A stretch of 60,000 nucleotides of DNA, taken from Membranipora membranacea (taxonomy: Eukaryota; Bryozoa; Gymnolaemata; Cheilostomatida; Membraniporidae). The stretch spans positions 33,332,283 to 33,392,282 of the forward strand of contig OU612066.1 in assembly GCA_914767715.1 (NCBI GenBank). Reading direction: 5' to 3'. Below are positions 30,401 to 45,400 of the stretch, in pieces. The notes under the pieces were generated by a model. The model was not told where the DNA came from, did not search any database, and worked only from the letters and a program-made list of their open reading frames with translations. How positions within the stretch are numbered: position 1 is the first letter of the stretch; each line of letters starts with the position of its first letter. A program made the translations under genes and the position numbers.

Positions 30401-33400
30401 TGTCTAAAGCTTTATCTAAAGTCTAAAGCTAAAACAAATTGGAATGCTAAGGTCTAAAAATTCTTGATCTCCTTTCCGTCGTCGCCCTATTTTCACCAAC
30501 TTTGTGCAGCCGATGACTCAGCTATCGCTCGATTATTTTATTATCTGACCTGCGTCTTACCTCAGTTTATAGCATGTGTCATTTATTCTCAATCGAACAC
30601 ACACACACCGCTGTGCTTGTTGTAGTATAAAATTCCAAATTTGTTTACATAGCCAGTGGATTTCAGTGGAGTATTGTACCCAATGGGGGCCTTTCATAGA
30701 ATACCTTACTACACAATATAGCCTTAGTTCAGTGCTCTGTGTTGACCTACATTTGCGGAAATCACACAAATAAGCTGACTTTTTAGACCATCATATCTCA
30801 AATTTGGGGATGGGGATGCCAGTGCCCTTCCATGAGGTTGCAATTGAGATGTGGATGCAAAGTCTCATAGTGGAAGATGAAAATCAGCACCATGGATTTT
30901 CTGCTGTATTGAATAGAAGATAGCTCTGTTTGTTTTGATTTTACAATAGGCTGATCACTCAAACAGCTCTCTGACGTCACAAAACGTTAGTCTGGCTTGA
31001 TGTGAGCGTTTTCGGGAAGGCCTCTACTGGGATAGATATAAAATGCACTAAGAGTGGACCAATTTTCTAAAGAAGCACATCATTACGGAGCTGAAGAATC
31101 AGAGAATAATTTGATGCATGAATAAAATTGAGCCACCTAGTTGTTTAAGTCTTTCTTAGTGTCTCTTTTCAAAATCTGATTCTTACTACTTTTCAGATAT
31201 GTGACGAGGGCTATCGCTTACGATCTCGGAACACCTCAGCTTAACTCCACTCAGTACACCATAGTAATGAATGTTATCCGTAACCTGTACGCCCCTGAGT
31301 TCATCAACGATCCATACTCGATCAGAGTAGACCGCCGTACTGTGGTCAACAGTAACTTAGGACAGGTGTTCGTTAGAGACAGGGATACCAGCGCTCCCTA
31401 TAACCAATGGACTCTCTCCGTCACAGGAGACGGTGCAGCTACTAGCTACTTTGGTGTAAGACCAAATGGAGCTGTTTATGTAGTGGGTAACCTCATCGCT
31501 GCACCAGACACTACTTACTTGTAAGTGACAAATTGTGTAAAGCATTTCAATCTACTTTTGACTGCAAGTTGTGTTACTGAACGTATTTATTCTAAAATAA
31601 CAGTCACCACCTGACCGCGGATGTAACATTTAACATGACAAGCCTCAACACATTATGCCTACTATTAAATTTCTACTGTTCCTTGCTAGACGAGAGGTTT
31701 AGATATGGTTTAGATATAATGTATAGTCTGATTTGATCTCCACCATTGAAATTGATACAAGCTAGGAATTCATCCGATTCATCCGATGGTTTGATCGCCG
31801 TCTGAGCTTGGGCTCCGTTAATTGGCGATATTTAGTGTTTACTTGATTGACTGTAGCACAGCTAATTGGAAATATGTCAGTAATGATCAGAAAGTCCATT
31901 ATTTAGTTGTTATCATTTTTAATGGGGGTTTCATGTTTTAACAGCATTGAATTGTTATTATGAGTAAAAAAGAAAAAGGGGGGGCTGTTTATGTTACTAC
32001 TGAGCATCACCTCAGAGTGGGTACATAATCTAAGGAAAGGAGTAAAGGAGGCACACTTGTATAAACCAAGTGTAAAAGTGAGGTCTGTCTGGTACAGTGA
32101 AGTCAAAGTAGATTCAGTGATTCCTAGATGCTATTTCGGGGCAAGATATATTTGTAGGTTTCATTTCACCTCCAGACCGGTTCGACCAAGCAGAAAAAAA
32201 AAAGAGAAGAGAAGAGAAAGAAACTACACTGTCATTGGTCGCATTTTAATAACCCTATTACAAGTTCTGTAATAGTTCTCTCTGATATTACAGTTTGAGA
32301 GTGAGAGCTACAGATGGCGGTGAGCCTCCTAAGTATAATGAGACTCTGATCAGGCTGATACTGGAGGGATCAGGAGGTTCTCAGAATATCAGCTGTGCTT
32401 CTTCTTATGATGGAACTATCCTCGAGACAAGGGCTGTCGGTCAGTAAATCACTAACATGGAACTATTTATAAATCAGAGTAGGATCTGTATAATTTGCAC
32501 CCACTTGACCGTGAAATGCACATTACAAATCTACAAGTCTGATTTCATCTGGAATTATTCTCTCTCTATTTTAGTTATGATACATCGTCCTATTTTCTCT
32601 CATGGAGTTTTTTGTGTTTTTGAGTTGCGTTTCTCCATCTTAAATTTTTTAACGCGATTCCCACAGGTGACCCATTCCTGAACTTGAACGGTACCAGCAC
32701 TAATGGAATTGAGTATAGCATAGAGGCGAAGACGTTCTTCCCTAGCCATGTGAACTACGTCTACGTCACACCAAGTGGGGAGGTGGTGCTGAGACAGCCT
32801 ATCTGGAACACGACATTCAGCTCACTCCAGTTTATAATAGCTGTAAAGGATAGACTGAGTTCTGATGTGGACTGTAGAACTGATGTTACCATGGTGATCA
32901 GGAGGAATCTGTTCACACCTACAATAACATCTGGGCAAAGAACATTGAGTGAGTATCATTATATTTGGCAGGCCGAAATATGACATCTTTGCCTGTAAAG
33001 TTTTGATTTGGCTCTGTAAATACTGACAAAAATTTCAATGTTCCCGTTTGTTCATTGGATTTCATTATTAAAATTAATTCACATAACTTGGTGATGTGAA
33101 TTTGTCATGTTAACTTTAAACTTGAGCCTTGAGTTATTTTAGAAGTATCCATTTCGGTTCATAGTGGATCACAGCAATAATCAAGACAACAATTGAGTTA
33201 ATAATATTTTTATTCTTATTTTCAGTCACTGGTAAGGGCACGGCCATAAATATCATTAAGATCATAACTTGTTTAGATTTCAAAGCTTACCAAATAATCT
33301 TCGCTATGCTTTCAGAAATATTTATCCTTATAAAATACACACCAATGCTTATTCCTGCACATTTTAATATATATTGTTGTTGTTATAAAGAGCTCACTAC

Positions 33401-36400
33401 TTCTTGTGTACCAAAAAAACAACTGATCTAATTAATGACAGTTTTCACCAGCACTGAGCATTTTGCTGATAACATTTATTAGGTACGGCGAGAAATTAAA
33501 ATTTTAAAATTAAATAATTTCATAATTTTTAACAAGGATGGTGTAATGGTGTAATGGATGGGTAACCATGGGCAATGTAGACAAATAAAAGATAATCAGC
33601 ATTGATGACCCTGGCGGAAACTTTCCCTGCATATTCTTGGTAACCAATGATTGTTTGTTGTGGATATCGGGTCTTAGCTGCCAGATTTGACACTCTTATA
33701 GACCCTCTTTCTTGCACGTTTCTGCAGGTCCCGTGAATGAGAACACACAGACTTGTGTATGGACTGTGATAGCTAACGATCAGGATACAGTACCACAGTT
33801 TGGTAAACCCTCCCTCAGATATTATCTTATTGGTGATCCAGAAGCTAGCAGGTCAGTTTGCTATATATGAACAAAGTGGTCTCCAGTTTCTGTGTTTAAT
33901 TTATTTGCATTAATCTGAATTTTTGTGAATTGAACTTTTATTTTTTAAGGTTTGATTATTGATAAATGTTAATATGCTTCTATACGCACTGAAAAACTTG
34001 GTTCATTGTGTGGCTATTTTTCACAATGCGGAACGTCCTGTTTCAAATTTTATACTCCCTGTGTAGAATTGATGCAGAAGAGTCCCTGATTAATACAACA
34101 CCCATTTTTTCTGATTTATGGTCTATTTTTATTTATATGTTTGTATGTACACAGCTTGTCATATTGTGATTTATATATTATGTCAGGTATTTCCGTATTG
34201 ATGAGAGAACAGGAGCTGTATGTATCAAGGATAGAAGTTTCCTCAATGACACTACAGAACAATATGTTGTACAAGTCAGAGTAGAAGATGGAGGAATTCC
34301 AAGCAAGGTGGGATTACTTCAAACAAGAATTACAAGATGGCAGTAACTGACTATAGCAAAATATTATTTTTTCATCATATTTTATATATTAATTGTATTT
34401 ATTTATTATAATAATGTATCCCAGTATTTTCAATTCAATGTTATTACAACCTGGTTATGATGATCATTTATTGTTATTATTTCCATATACAAAAGGTTAT
34501 TGAGAGATTTCCACAGCTGAGATAATTAAATCTTTATCGAATGAAGTCATATCGTAAATCTCCAATTTTTGCAGGTTGCCACTGGTCAGGTATTGGTGGT
34601 GGTTCAGAGGAATTTCTACAGACCAGCATTCTCTAATAATTACACGATAACGATCGCTGATAGTCACATACCTGGTACTCAGGTCGTACAGGTCCAGGCA
34701 TTCGATGGAGACTCCAGACCACCTTATAACCAGATCAGGTACCATTTATATAAACACACCATCAAAGAATTAACTATCTTAGTGGAGCAAATGCTTGAGT
34801 TCAGATTTTCTAGTTTTGAGTGACATAAGGTTAGCTAGCACCATTTCCGGCTGGCTGAGGGGTGTGGTAATATTAGATTGCGTTCAAGCTTGTGTGAAAA
34901 AGGCAAACTTTCTCTCCTGTGAATACTTAACTCCTCTAGGGTATCAAGAATCAGCACAATCTCTATATGCTGTCACTTTCAGTGGGGACTATGTTACTTG
35001 TTATTGATGTTATATATTCACACATAGCCTTTGTTCTGACTATAGGTATTACCTGGAGACGGCGGGCTCAGTGGCCGACACATTCTTTGTGGATGATCAG
35101 GATGGTAGAGTGATACTGAGACGTAAAGTAAACGCAGGAGACTCGTACACCATGTTAGTCAGGGCATCAGATGGAGGCTCACCCCCACAGAACGGAACTG
35201 TATACGTCACTGTCAATGTTATCGGCAGTCAGGGGGCACTGACTCTGGGTATGTGGAAATTTATTTAGTCAACTTATTTATGATTCAAGCACCAGGCTTC
35301 ATAATGCTGACAAAGTGATCTTAGGTTTGTCATTCATGAGTAAATATTACGATATACAACAAGAACATCTTTCTTTGAAGATCCAAACATCTTTTTTATT
35401 CACTATCATCTCAATTTCACTAAATCTCTCTGTTGACGTATCCCTTATTTTTGTTCATGTGTGTAGGCACATACTTTATCCGACTGGATGAAGACCAGCC
35501 AACAGGCGAGGCAGTCGCTACGCTCAGAGCGACCCCTGGTGCTAGAATTATATACGGAGCCATAAGCAGTGGATCTAATAACATGTGGGACTTCTTTATG
35601 GTATGTATCACTCTTTTAGTGATGTGGATTGGCGATGCTATCCAAAATGTCAATGCCACATATACAAATCATAATGATATAATTTGGTCCTTTCACCTTG
35701 TTAATAAGCCATAAGCCTCTTAATACCTGTTCATAGATCACTAATTAACATGTGTAAAAGTGAAACCTGCAATTATTTTGGCAGTGTTGCCAATAGAAAG
35801 GATTTGCCTTCTCTCGTGCCCCCCTTTACCTATAAATATCAGTCCCAGGTGGTCTAGTGGTTAGGATCCGGCGCTCTCACCGCCGTGGCCGGGGTTCGAT
35901 TCCCCGTCTGGGAAGACCTTTTGGGTACCCCTCACCAGAATCAGGAAACTGACCAAATAGAAAACCAATTTGTGGAAGACACCAAGTAAAGTGATAATTC
36001 TGTTTAACACAAATGCTGTCGATTTATCTGTGACAAGTCCGTGTTAGGCTTCTAAGGAAAATATTGGTGAAAGTCAGTCTGGAAGTTTGCAAAATATTGC
36101 TGCTGTCAAGGCATATCAAGAAGTTTTTATTGAATACAAAATGTTGGTTACTCTTATGCATACAATTGCAAGTCAAATAGCATCATACCGTAGCAGTTGT
36201 TATCTCCTAAAATGGCTGATCTTTATATTTCTCTGTTCATTTCAGTTGGACCCAGACTCAGGAGAGTTTTCAGTGGATCGCTCACTGACCACAGATTCTC
36301 GATCTGTGTACACACTGAACGTCCGAGCTACTCGACCCAGTGATGGTCAGACTGCTGACGGACAAGTCATCGTAAACGTGCAGCGCAACAGAAACGCTCC

Positions 36401-39400
36401 TCAGTTTATCAACACACCATACAGAAATAATATCAGTGTCGATCTCAATATCAGTGAGTTCAGTTAGATGACACACACCGTACAAGGAATATTTTCATCA
36501 GCTGACCTTGTTTGATCAGATAACCACGCTGATTAAATACACTTGCTTTCGTTTTATGTTGGTTATTGACGATTAAGTTAATTGTTACAAAGTATACATT
36601 GGAAACTCTCATAACAGAATTCTCATTAAATTTATTGTTTTTACCAATTTCAGATGACGTAGCGTTCTCAGGAGTGCAGGCTGTCGATGCCGACAATGAT
36701 CAGCTGACTTATACCATTACATCTGAGTATTTCATTATGAACCCAAATACAGGGGTGATAACTGTGGCCAGAAGTCTTATAGATGCACCAGGTGAGACAC
36801 ACGTTGTAGAGTGCTGTGTTCTTAGCTATAAAAGATCTGTATTATATATTATATTATACATGTTTGTGACTTCAGTAGAGAGAATGGTCTGGATCTAACT
36901 GTTTGGAAGTTGTGTCACCATTGCTTTTCATGCATCGCATTGTATATTTCTTATCAATCTACCAATCTACCAATCCATATTTCAATATTCTATTATTGTT
37001 ACCCAGCATGTATCGACTCAGTAGTCAGAGTAACTGATGGTAGATTCTCAGACACAGAACCTCTCACCATCTGTATATCTGGAGAGAATCTGAGACCTTA
37101 CTGGGTAGGAGAACCTTACATTGTCAGTAATGTAGCCAGCAGCGTAGCTAATAATACAGTATTACTTACCGTACAAGCTAGAGATGATGATCTACAGGGC
37201 TCTATAATATACACGGTAAGTCAAATTATATACACAGTAAGTCAAATTATATACAACTTCACAACACTTAATACCGTATCGGATATTTGTATTGCTTTGC
37301 TATAAAATTCAGACTTGGTGATTGAAGAATCTCTGTTGCACAAGGCCGCCCTTGAGATTTTCACTTCACTTTGGGTTGTGGTTATAACAGAGACTATGAA
37401 CTATATCTATAGTCTCTGGTTATAACGATAAAAATGATTAACTAATGGACTTGTCATTTTTAAAATTACAGACAGAAGATAATGGCTTTGGGTCGCTGTA
37501 CTTCTATGTCGATCTGCTCGGTCGTATACGAGTCTTTAACTCAGCCCGACTCCTCGCTGACTCTGCCACTATATACAGTATACAGATAACAGCGCATGAC
37601 TCAGCCTTCCCTGATATGAAGATTAGGAGCTCTGTGACTATCATAGTCAACAGGAATCCTTCCACTCCTAGCTGGCAACAGTCTAACTATGTGTTCAACA
37701 TCACCGATAGGTCAGCAACTGAACATTAGTCACAAGCTTGCATCCTCTATAAAGATGGCTGTATAATCCTTATTGCTAACAGTTGAAAAAGATATCCAAC
37801 TAAATTCTGTTACCTTTTGTAACCATTTTATCTTTGCTGTATGAGCTTTCTTTTATTCAAACAGTTGAATTTATTGATTTTTATCTACCTTCCCATATAC
37901 AGATATTTCCGAGGACAGGAGGTCGGCCGTGTCCGAGCTACAGACTCAGATGGTAATTTCATTACATACTCTCTTGTGTCTGGGGATACAAACAGATACT
38001 TCATAGACAACTCTGGAGTGATCTATGTGACAGAATCGCTGATCGGAAATAATGATAATAGAGACAGTCTGATTGTGATGGCTTCTGACTCGGGCAACCC
38101 ACCGAGAAATGCTACCGCTTCTGTAAGTTTATAACATTTGCCATTAGAAGTCTATTCAATAAGGGACAATAATGCATTCTCCAAACATTTTTTTGTTGAA
38201 GTTGAAGCTCTACAACTGTGCTTTTCATTACACAGGTAACTATCAACATAGAAAGAGATCAGGGACCACCAGTGTTCCAGAATCTACCTTACACTCAGGG
38301 TATAGACCATGACCTCCCCGTAAATTCTCTAGTGCTAGTAACCTCAGCTATAGACCGAGATCTCAGAGGACAGATTATGTATGAGATTGTGGGTGATGTA
38401 CCTGCCCCCAGCTTCTTCAAGCTGAGCAGTGATACATCTGGAAGGATACAAGTCAGGAATAGCCTAAGGATGGACAGTCTGGGTACTAATAGGTAATTTC
38501 TATAATACAATCATTATCACAAAAAGATTTATACAAATTATCTTGAATGGAACAGATGTTGGGAAATGAATTTGTTGATTATTTTATTTGAAATTTCCGG
38601 ACCGCGAATTCTCAGCTTTTCGTTGGGGTGAATATTTCAATATCAATTTCATGCGATTTTATAACATGTATTTGCTCTGATACAGGTATATGGTGAGCGT
38701 TGTAGCATATGACAGTGCATACCCGGAAAGCAGAGCTACGGCCACAGCTACTATTAATGTGAACAGGAATCTCAACCCTCCCATCGGACCACAGAATTAT
38801 GTGTTCAATGTATCTGTAAGCGCTCCTATAGGACTACAGGTAAGACTCTATCCAGCTTGTGGAGTTTAACCATCACACCACATCCTATCTAAACTGTCAA
38901 AGTCACACTTTTCAAATGATCATCGAACAAGATATTGAGTACTTTGCCCTCAACAGTAAGCAATCAATCTCCGGAATACCTGCTCCATCAATCACATGCG
39001 AAAAGTGAAAACTGCAATTACATTTGGCTTTGTTGCCAATTAATCAGGAATTGCCTCCCCTCACCCTGACCATGTAAATAACCATCCCAGGTGGTCTAGT
39101 GGTTAGGATCCGGCGCTCTCACCGCCGTGGCCGGGGTTCGATTCCCCGTCTGGGAAGATATTTTATGTCCCTCGAAGAAGATAAAATAGAATTGGGTTCA
39201 TTGTATAAACACAAGATCTCCTATTAGGATAAAATATTGCTGCTCAGCCTAACCATTCCCTCTCAATGTAAAACCTATGATGGTATGGAACATCAATACT
39301 GTCACATTCACACCAAAATCCCATTGATATGGTTTGGCTATGAGTAACTCACGTGGTTGTTATCTGGACGTTGTGATGATTAGTCACCCTTTTCTCTTGT

Positions 39401-42400
39401 TGTTAAAGGTACTACAGATTACTGGTACAGACGCTGACGGGGATGACCTCACATACACAATGCTGACCCAGTCAGCTGGAGATGCTGCCTCTTATTTCTA
39501 TGTAGATACCAGGACCGGCAGCGTTATACTGAGGAGACAAATCCCTGCTGACTACACTCGAGACTTTGACTTCCAAGTTAGAGTCAGTGACGGTGGACAA
39601 CCAGCTAAAACATATGTTGCCACCGTTAAAGGTAGAACAATAAGATGAGATACATCCAAATAAATCACAAACTTTCATTCTCTTGATGATGTCCACTTTC
39701 AACAATCATTGTTCGAAAAATATAATAACAGGACTGCAGCTGGTTGATTGTGTAGAACAATTGCTGCTCTACCTGGCGGTCTTCGCCTCAACATCCTGCT
39801 AAGAGAATTAAATATCCATATCATGATTATAAAAGTATTTAAAATGGGCCTCAAATGTCTTGCCTGTATGTTCCTCTTAAGGAACACCTTTGTATATAAT
39901 CAATCAACAGCCAGAGCTTTCCTTCCTGTACAGGTATTGTGCTGAGATGTCCTCTGCGTTTGAGTCAGTCCACATACATAGGAGAAGTCATTGACTCCGC
40001 CTCCATCAACATGACAGTCACACGAGTGCTGGCCACTGGAGATACAGGCATCTCTTACTCTATACCGAATCTATCAGTGATCTCTAATCTCTTCTCTATG
40101 ACATCTAGTGGAGACATCATTGTCTCTGGAGATCTGAGAACAGATGACAGGGATTTTTATGAGTTTGAGGTGGAGGCGACTTCAGATGAATGCAGTGTTA
40201 GGGCTAGTGTAACTGTGAGGGTACTGAGAAATCAACAGCCTCCTCGTATTGGTAGTAAGTGTCACACACACATAATATAAATCTCTCACTATTATTCACT
40301 ACATTTAAAATTTACGTTTGCAACCACATTATTCTTATTATTTTTTTCTATCTCCAATCATACATAACAATTCCTGTCTTGCCTGGTAACTCGAAAAAGA
40401 TCGCCCGAGGTGGGGCTCGAACCCACGACCCTGAGATTAAGAGTCTCATGCTCTACCGACTGAGCTACCCGGGCTTGTCTGCCCCTGTCAGAAAACCTCA
40501 CAGGAAAATTTCATACCTTGCCATTACCTGATAGATAATTGTGGTGGTTTTACAATGGTTACATCAATCAAAAGCCACATTTGAGCCTATAATTGCCTCT
40601 ATTTTGTAGCGTTGTTACCGATGACAACCACCATCAATGAGACAACCCAAGTACTCACAGTCCTGTTCACCTTCAACGCTACTGATGATGACGAAGATCA
40701 GCTGACCTTTACCCTGACCCGGTCTGACGGCAGCAATGCTGAGAATTATTTCTATGTTGATCAAAACAGTAACAGCGAGGGAACAATAGGAGTGAGACAG
40801 GATCTAACTCTAGACAGACCTCAGACTGTATATCGAATGATCCTGAGAGTTAGCGATGGTGTCAACACTGCATCCTCCCCGGTCACTGGTATGTCACACA
40901 ACTCAACAAAGATGTGAAGGCTTCTGATTTGCTTATTCAATCTTTATCGTGGACATCTATTTGTACCCTCTTTGAGAACTAGAGGTGTCGATCACCTGTT
41001 CTCTGGGGAGTTCGGGCTCATACTACTACCCTCCCCCACATAAGACAAGACAAGATCTATTTGTACCCATTGTCAACCTGGCATTTCTTCTTATCACACT
41101 AATGAACTCTAAACTTTTTTGGTTGAGTGAGAATAATTTAAATTGCCAAATCTATGCATATCATTATCTATACATCATTTGTGTTTTTATCAGGTAGCAA
41201 TATGACTATTTTTCTGTGAGATATTATGTCTCATATAATTTTTATTACAGTGAATGTATTGAGAGATCAATTCCCACCATCATTCCTACGTCAGAGTTAT
41301 TCTACAGTGGTCTTAGAGAATGCTGCAGTATCCTCGACTCTTAGTATACCTGACTTTAGTGCCAGAGACTCGGATCTTAGAGGATCCATCATGTATCGCG
41401 TCATCGGCGACGCTTTAGCACCAGTCTTCTTCCAGCTGAATGATGACAACAGACCATCTGTGCGAAATCCACTAACACAAGCGCCAAATGACGAATATAT
41501 TGTGAGTTGGTTTGAAATTATAATCTTGAATTCTTGTTTTTTCATGGCTGGTACATTCTTTCAAAACTGCCATGATCAGGATTAGCTGTTTAAACTGGAA
41601 AATCAAGCTAAAACTCAGGGTATAAATTAAGGATATGCCCAACCTTTTAAATTTACTATACTTTTTTTCCAGCTCGATTTTCAGAAGTGTTCAGATTTGT
41701 GCCATCATGTTTTTCCATTGCTGGTGCAAACAAACAAAAGGTGCCATGACCAGGATTCGAACCTGGGTTTTCGCGGCCACAACGCGAAGTACTAACCACT
41801 ATACTATCATGGCTTGGATGTCAACTAATGTCCCGTAAAAAGAACAAACAAATCTAAATAACAGAGATTGTTATCTGTAAGACATCAATTACTATAATTA
41901 TAAGAGGATTTCACCATTACTTTTTGATGTGAAATAATATGACGTTTTTCTTGTTTGACAGCTGAGAGTGCAGGCTTATGACTCCACATATCCAGATAAC
42001 ATTGCCGAGACAACTGTGACCATTAACATCATAAGAAACTCTCCAAGTAACTCAACTCTAGATATCACCATTAGTGAAAACACAGGTGTGAATAAATTAA
42101 ACTGCTTGTTTTCTCTCAGCTCTTTGTTTTCATATTAATCTTTTGAAGTAACAAGCTTATGAGATTCTCTGTTGTGTCGTGATTACAAAATTCAGAAAAA
42201 CTTTCAATGACAACATTTCAATAAGCTGTCAGACTGCATAATCAAGCTATTATTCTGAGTATGCTTTCAGAATCTCTCCAACCTTTTCCCATTAAATTTT
42301 CTATATTTGTTTTTATTTCAGCTCGATTCTCAGAAGTGTTTAGGTTTGTCCCCTCAGACACACAGTCCACACTGACATACTCTCTTCACACCAGTGATGC

Positions 42401-45400
42401 TGTGTTCACTGATTACTTTATTGTGGATGGAAGTAATGGAGCTGTCTATCTACGGCAATCATTGGCTGGTAGAAATATCTCATCAACCACTGCTACAGTC
42501 AAGGTAGGGAAATAGATGATGGCCAACTGCATTACTGACCTGGGATGTGCAAACGATAGCTGTTTCTATTTATTTGTTAACACAAGAAGACATAATGAAA
42601 CAACCAAACTATATGGTGTAATAAGTGAATTTTAGCACTATACCTTTTGTATAACTCCAAAGCAAATTCAGAGCTAAAAATTTGTCAGAATGAAAAGGGG
42701 GACAAAGTTATATTTCAAAGCATTAAAATAATTGCTCTCATTTCATCTCATGTCTTATTTCTTTAGATCTGCCGAGTGAACAGCTGTGGTTATCAGTCCT
42801 TGACTATCCGTATAATAGCGGGACAGAGACCATACTTTATAGGGATGCCATATCGGGCTACTCTGAGTCTGAGTCAGCCTGTTAACTCTACAGTCTATAC
42901 TGTGACAGCTAGGGACGATGATCGACAGGGACAACTTGTGTACAGGTAGGTACTGTAGGATATTACTAAATAGATGATTCGGATGTAAACACTTCTTGGG
43001 ATCATCCGCTTCTTCACCTTAAATTTTTCTTGTTTGTATATCATGGAAAGTAATTGATTCACGTAAATAAAGGTGTTGCGTTGACATCCTTCAAACCTTT
43101 GTTTTATTACTGTATCTGAAAGGTGTTGTATCAATCCTCGGTCAAAAATTCAAGTTCAATAAAGATTATATTGATCTGCTTCTTTTACTGCAAGTTTATA
43201 AAAAGTTAGAATATGTGATACTGTTTAGTTTTGAATGGAAGTCAAAATGATTTATACTTCAGTCATTATTATACATAAGTTTTCCTGTATTTTATAGAGT
43301 TGTTGGAGAGTATCCAGCCCAGCAGTTCTACACAGTAGAATCTGATGGTTCAGTAGTCTTACTGACTAGTCTGAGAAATGATGCACAGAGAAACATTCAG
43401 TACAGGGTATGTTGAATGAAATAATTTCTGATATATTGCCGTACCTGAGACTAAGTTTTCCTTACTGTCATCATTGATGCCAGTAATAACAATGACTCAG
43501 GGCTAAATTTGATTTCAGTGTAGTCCTAGATCAGCCAATTCTCTCCTTGCCCCAATCCCCATGTCTGGCGGAGGCAATCAAAAGCTTTTCCCAGACGGGG
43601 AATCGAACCCCGGCCACGGCGGTGAGAGCGCCGGATCCTAACCACTAGACCACCTGGGACTGGTATACCCCTTTTATGGGGGGTACATGAGCGGGCAAAT
43701 CCTTTGTTAGTGGCAACACTGCCAAAATAATTGCAGGTTTCACTTTTACAGGGGTTAATTAGGGATTGATACCTCATCAAAAATACATAAGCTCAAATAT
43801 TAGCTGTACTGTCATCATTGTGGTCAAGGGAAAATGGCAGTTTCAATTCAGTCATACTCTTTTAATTTTTAATATATAAGCTGCTTTGTGACAAAAATAT
43901 GTCACCATTACCGAGACTGGTAACTTGCACCATATGAGCATAAAGAAAACGTGTTATGCTACACAATATTCAGTTTTACATCCATAAATATAGTTTTCAC
44001 ACCCTGATGAATATCTATGTGTTTTATTACAGCTGGTTATTCAGGCCTATGACTCTGCAGTACCAGATCAGATAGCTGAAGAGACTCTGATTATAAGTGT
44101 AGATAACTTCAGACCTACAGTTACACCCATCACTGATACTATACAGGTGAGTTACTGTTATCTCATCACTTATGTGCCTCAAACCTTGATCAAGCATGAT
44201 CCAATTTGCCTGCATATAGGCCTTTGCTGGCAGGTCACCAAGACCAGACTGCGGGCAAATCTACCTCAAACCTCGGTGACATGTGTTTGATACGTAAGCA
44301 CTATGTGTTTGATACGTAAGCACTATGCGTTTGAAACTTCATCGCTACGGATGGGAACAGTTTCACTAAAACCACCACCTTTTATTTGAACATCATCATC
44401 GCTTGTTTGATAAATGGATAACTCCAAATTTTACTGATGATATAAGAAGGTAATACACTGTCGTACAAGCAGATCTACAGCTAATACTGTGTTAAATAAT
44501 ATACATATTAAACACTCTCTCTTGTTGTTAGGTATCCGAGTTCCAATCGTTAGGAGTTATCTACACAGTGAATGCCTCAGACTCTGACGGTGATTCGCTG
44601 ACTTACACCCTGCTGACTAGTGACGGTGTGTCGAGAAACTTCTTCTGGGTCAATCCTACAGACGGCAGCGTAATGTTACAGAGGGCTCTTACTACCGTAT
44701 CTACCAACAGATTTGTGGTGAGCTGATATAATGCGTCACGACTTCGTATTCCTTCTAAGACCAAAACAAAATCTGCAAAATTCATGATTTTGAAACCCAT
44801 AATTGTAACTTAGATGAAATTTCATTGTTGATTTCTGTGGCTCAATATACTTATGAAACCCAATAGGGTAACTTAAATGATATTGCTAATGATCTAGTTG
44901 TTTTCTTCTGTGGCTCAACACTCTGTTGTGTGAAATAATGTGTGTGTCAACGCTCTGAAACTTGTGTCATGTATTTTTCATTGTTCATTTTCCGTATCTT
45001 CACCTAAAACTTTATTGTATTAATCTTAGCTGCGTATGAGTATCTGCGACGACCGCTCACCACCTGCCTGTACCCTGTCAGATTTTACTCTCAATGTCAA
45101 TGTGAACAGGACCGGAGTGCCAATAATACTCAACCTGCCTAGTGAGATCTCTATCGATGAGCAGAGGCCTACTGGTGAGTGCTACTACTGAAGCCAGGCT
45201 GTGATCCACTCGGTTTAAAGTTTTATAATAACTCACTGGCCTGAAAAAATCCAGTGCTGGAAATAGTTTTGTAGTTTAAATATTTTCTACAACATAACCA
45301 CCATGATGGGTTGTAGTTGATAATTTTATGTAATCGAAAACATTCCTGACCAAATTTTAAGCACTTAAACTCTACTACTGTGCAAGGTAACATAGACACA

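Noticed and set aside
29841-30980. Short frames inside the TIR element as a possible transposase
   Set aside because: None exceeds about 70 codons and none shows a transposase motif.
31991-32272. Frame of 93 codons in the exon 55-56 intron
   Set aside because: Low-complexity basic end from the purine tract; no cadherin pattern and not flanked by splice sites in phase.
43526-43780. Antisense frame of 84 codons (and its like at 47466-47699)
   Set aside because: They are translations of the tRNA-Glu repeat itself, so similar proteins arise from repeated DNA rather than from a gene.
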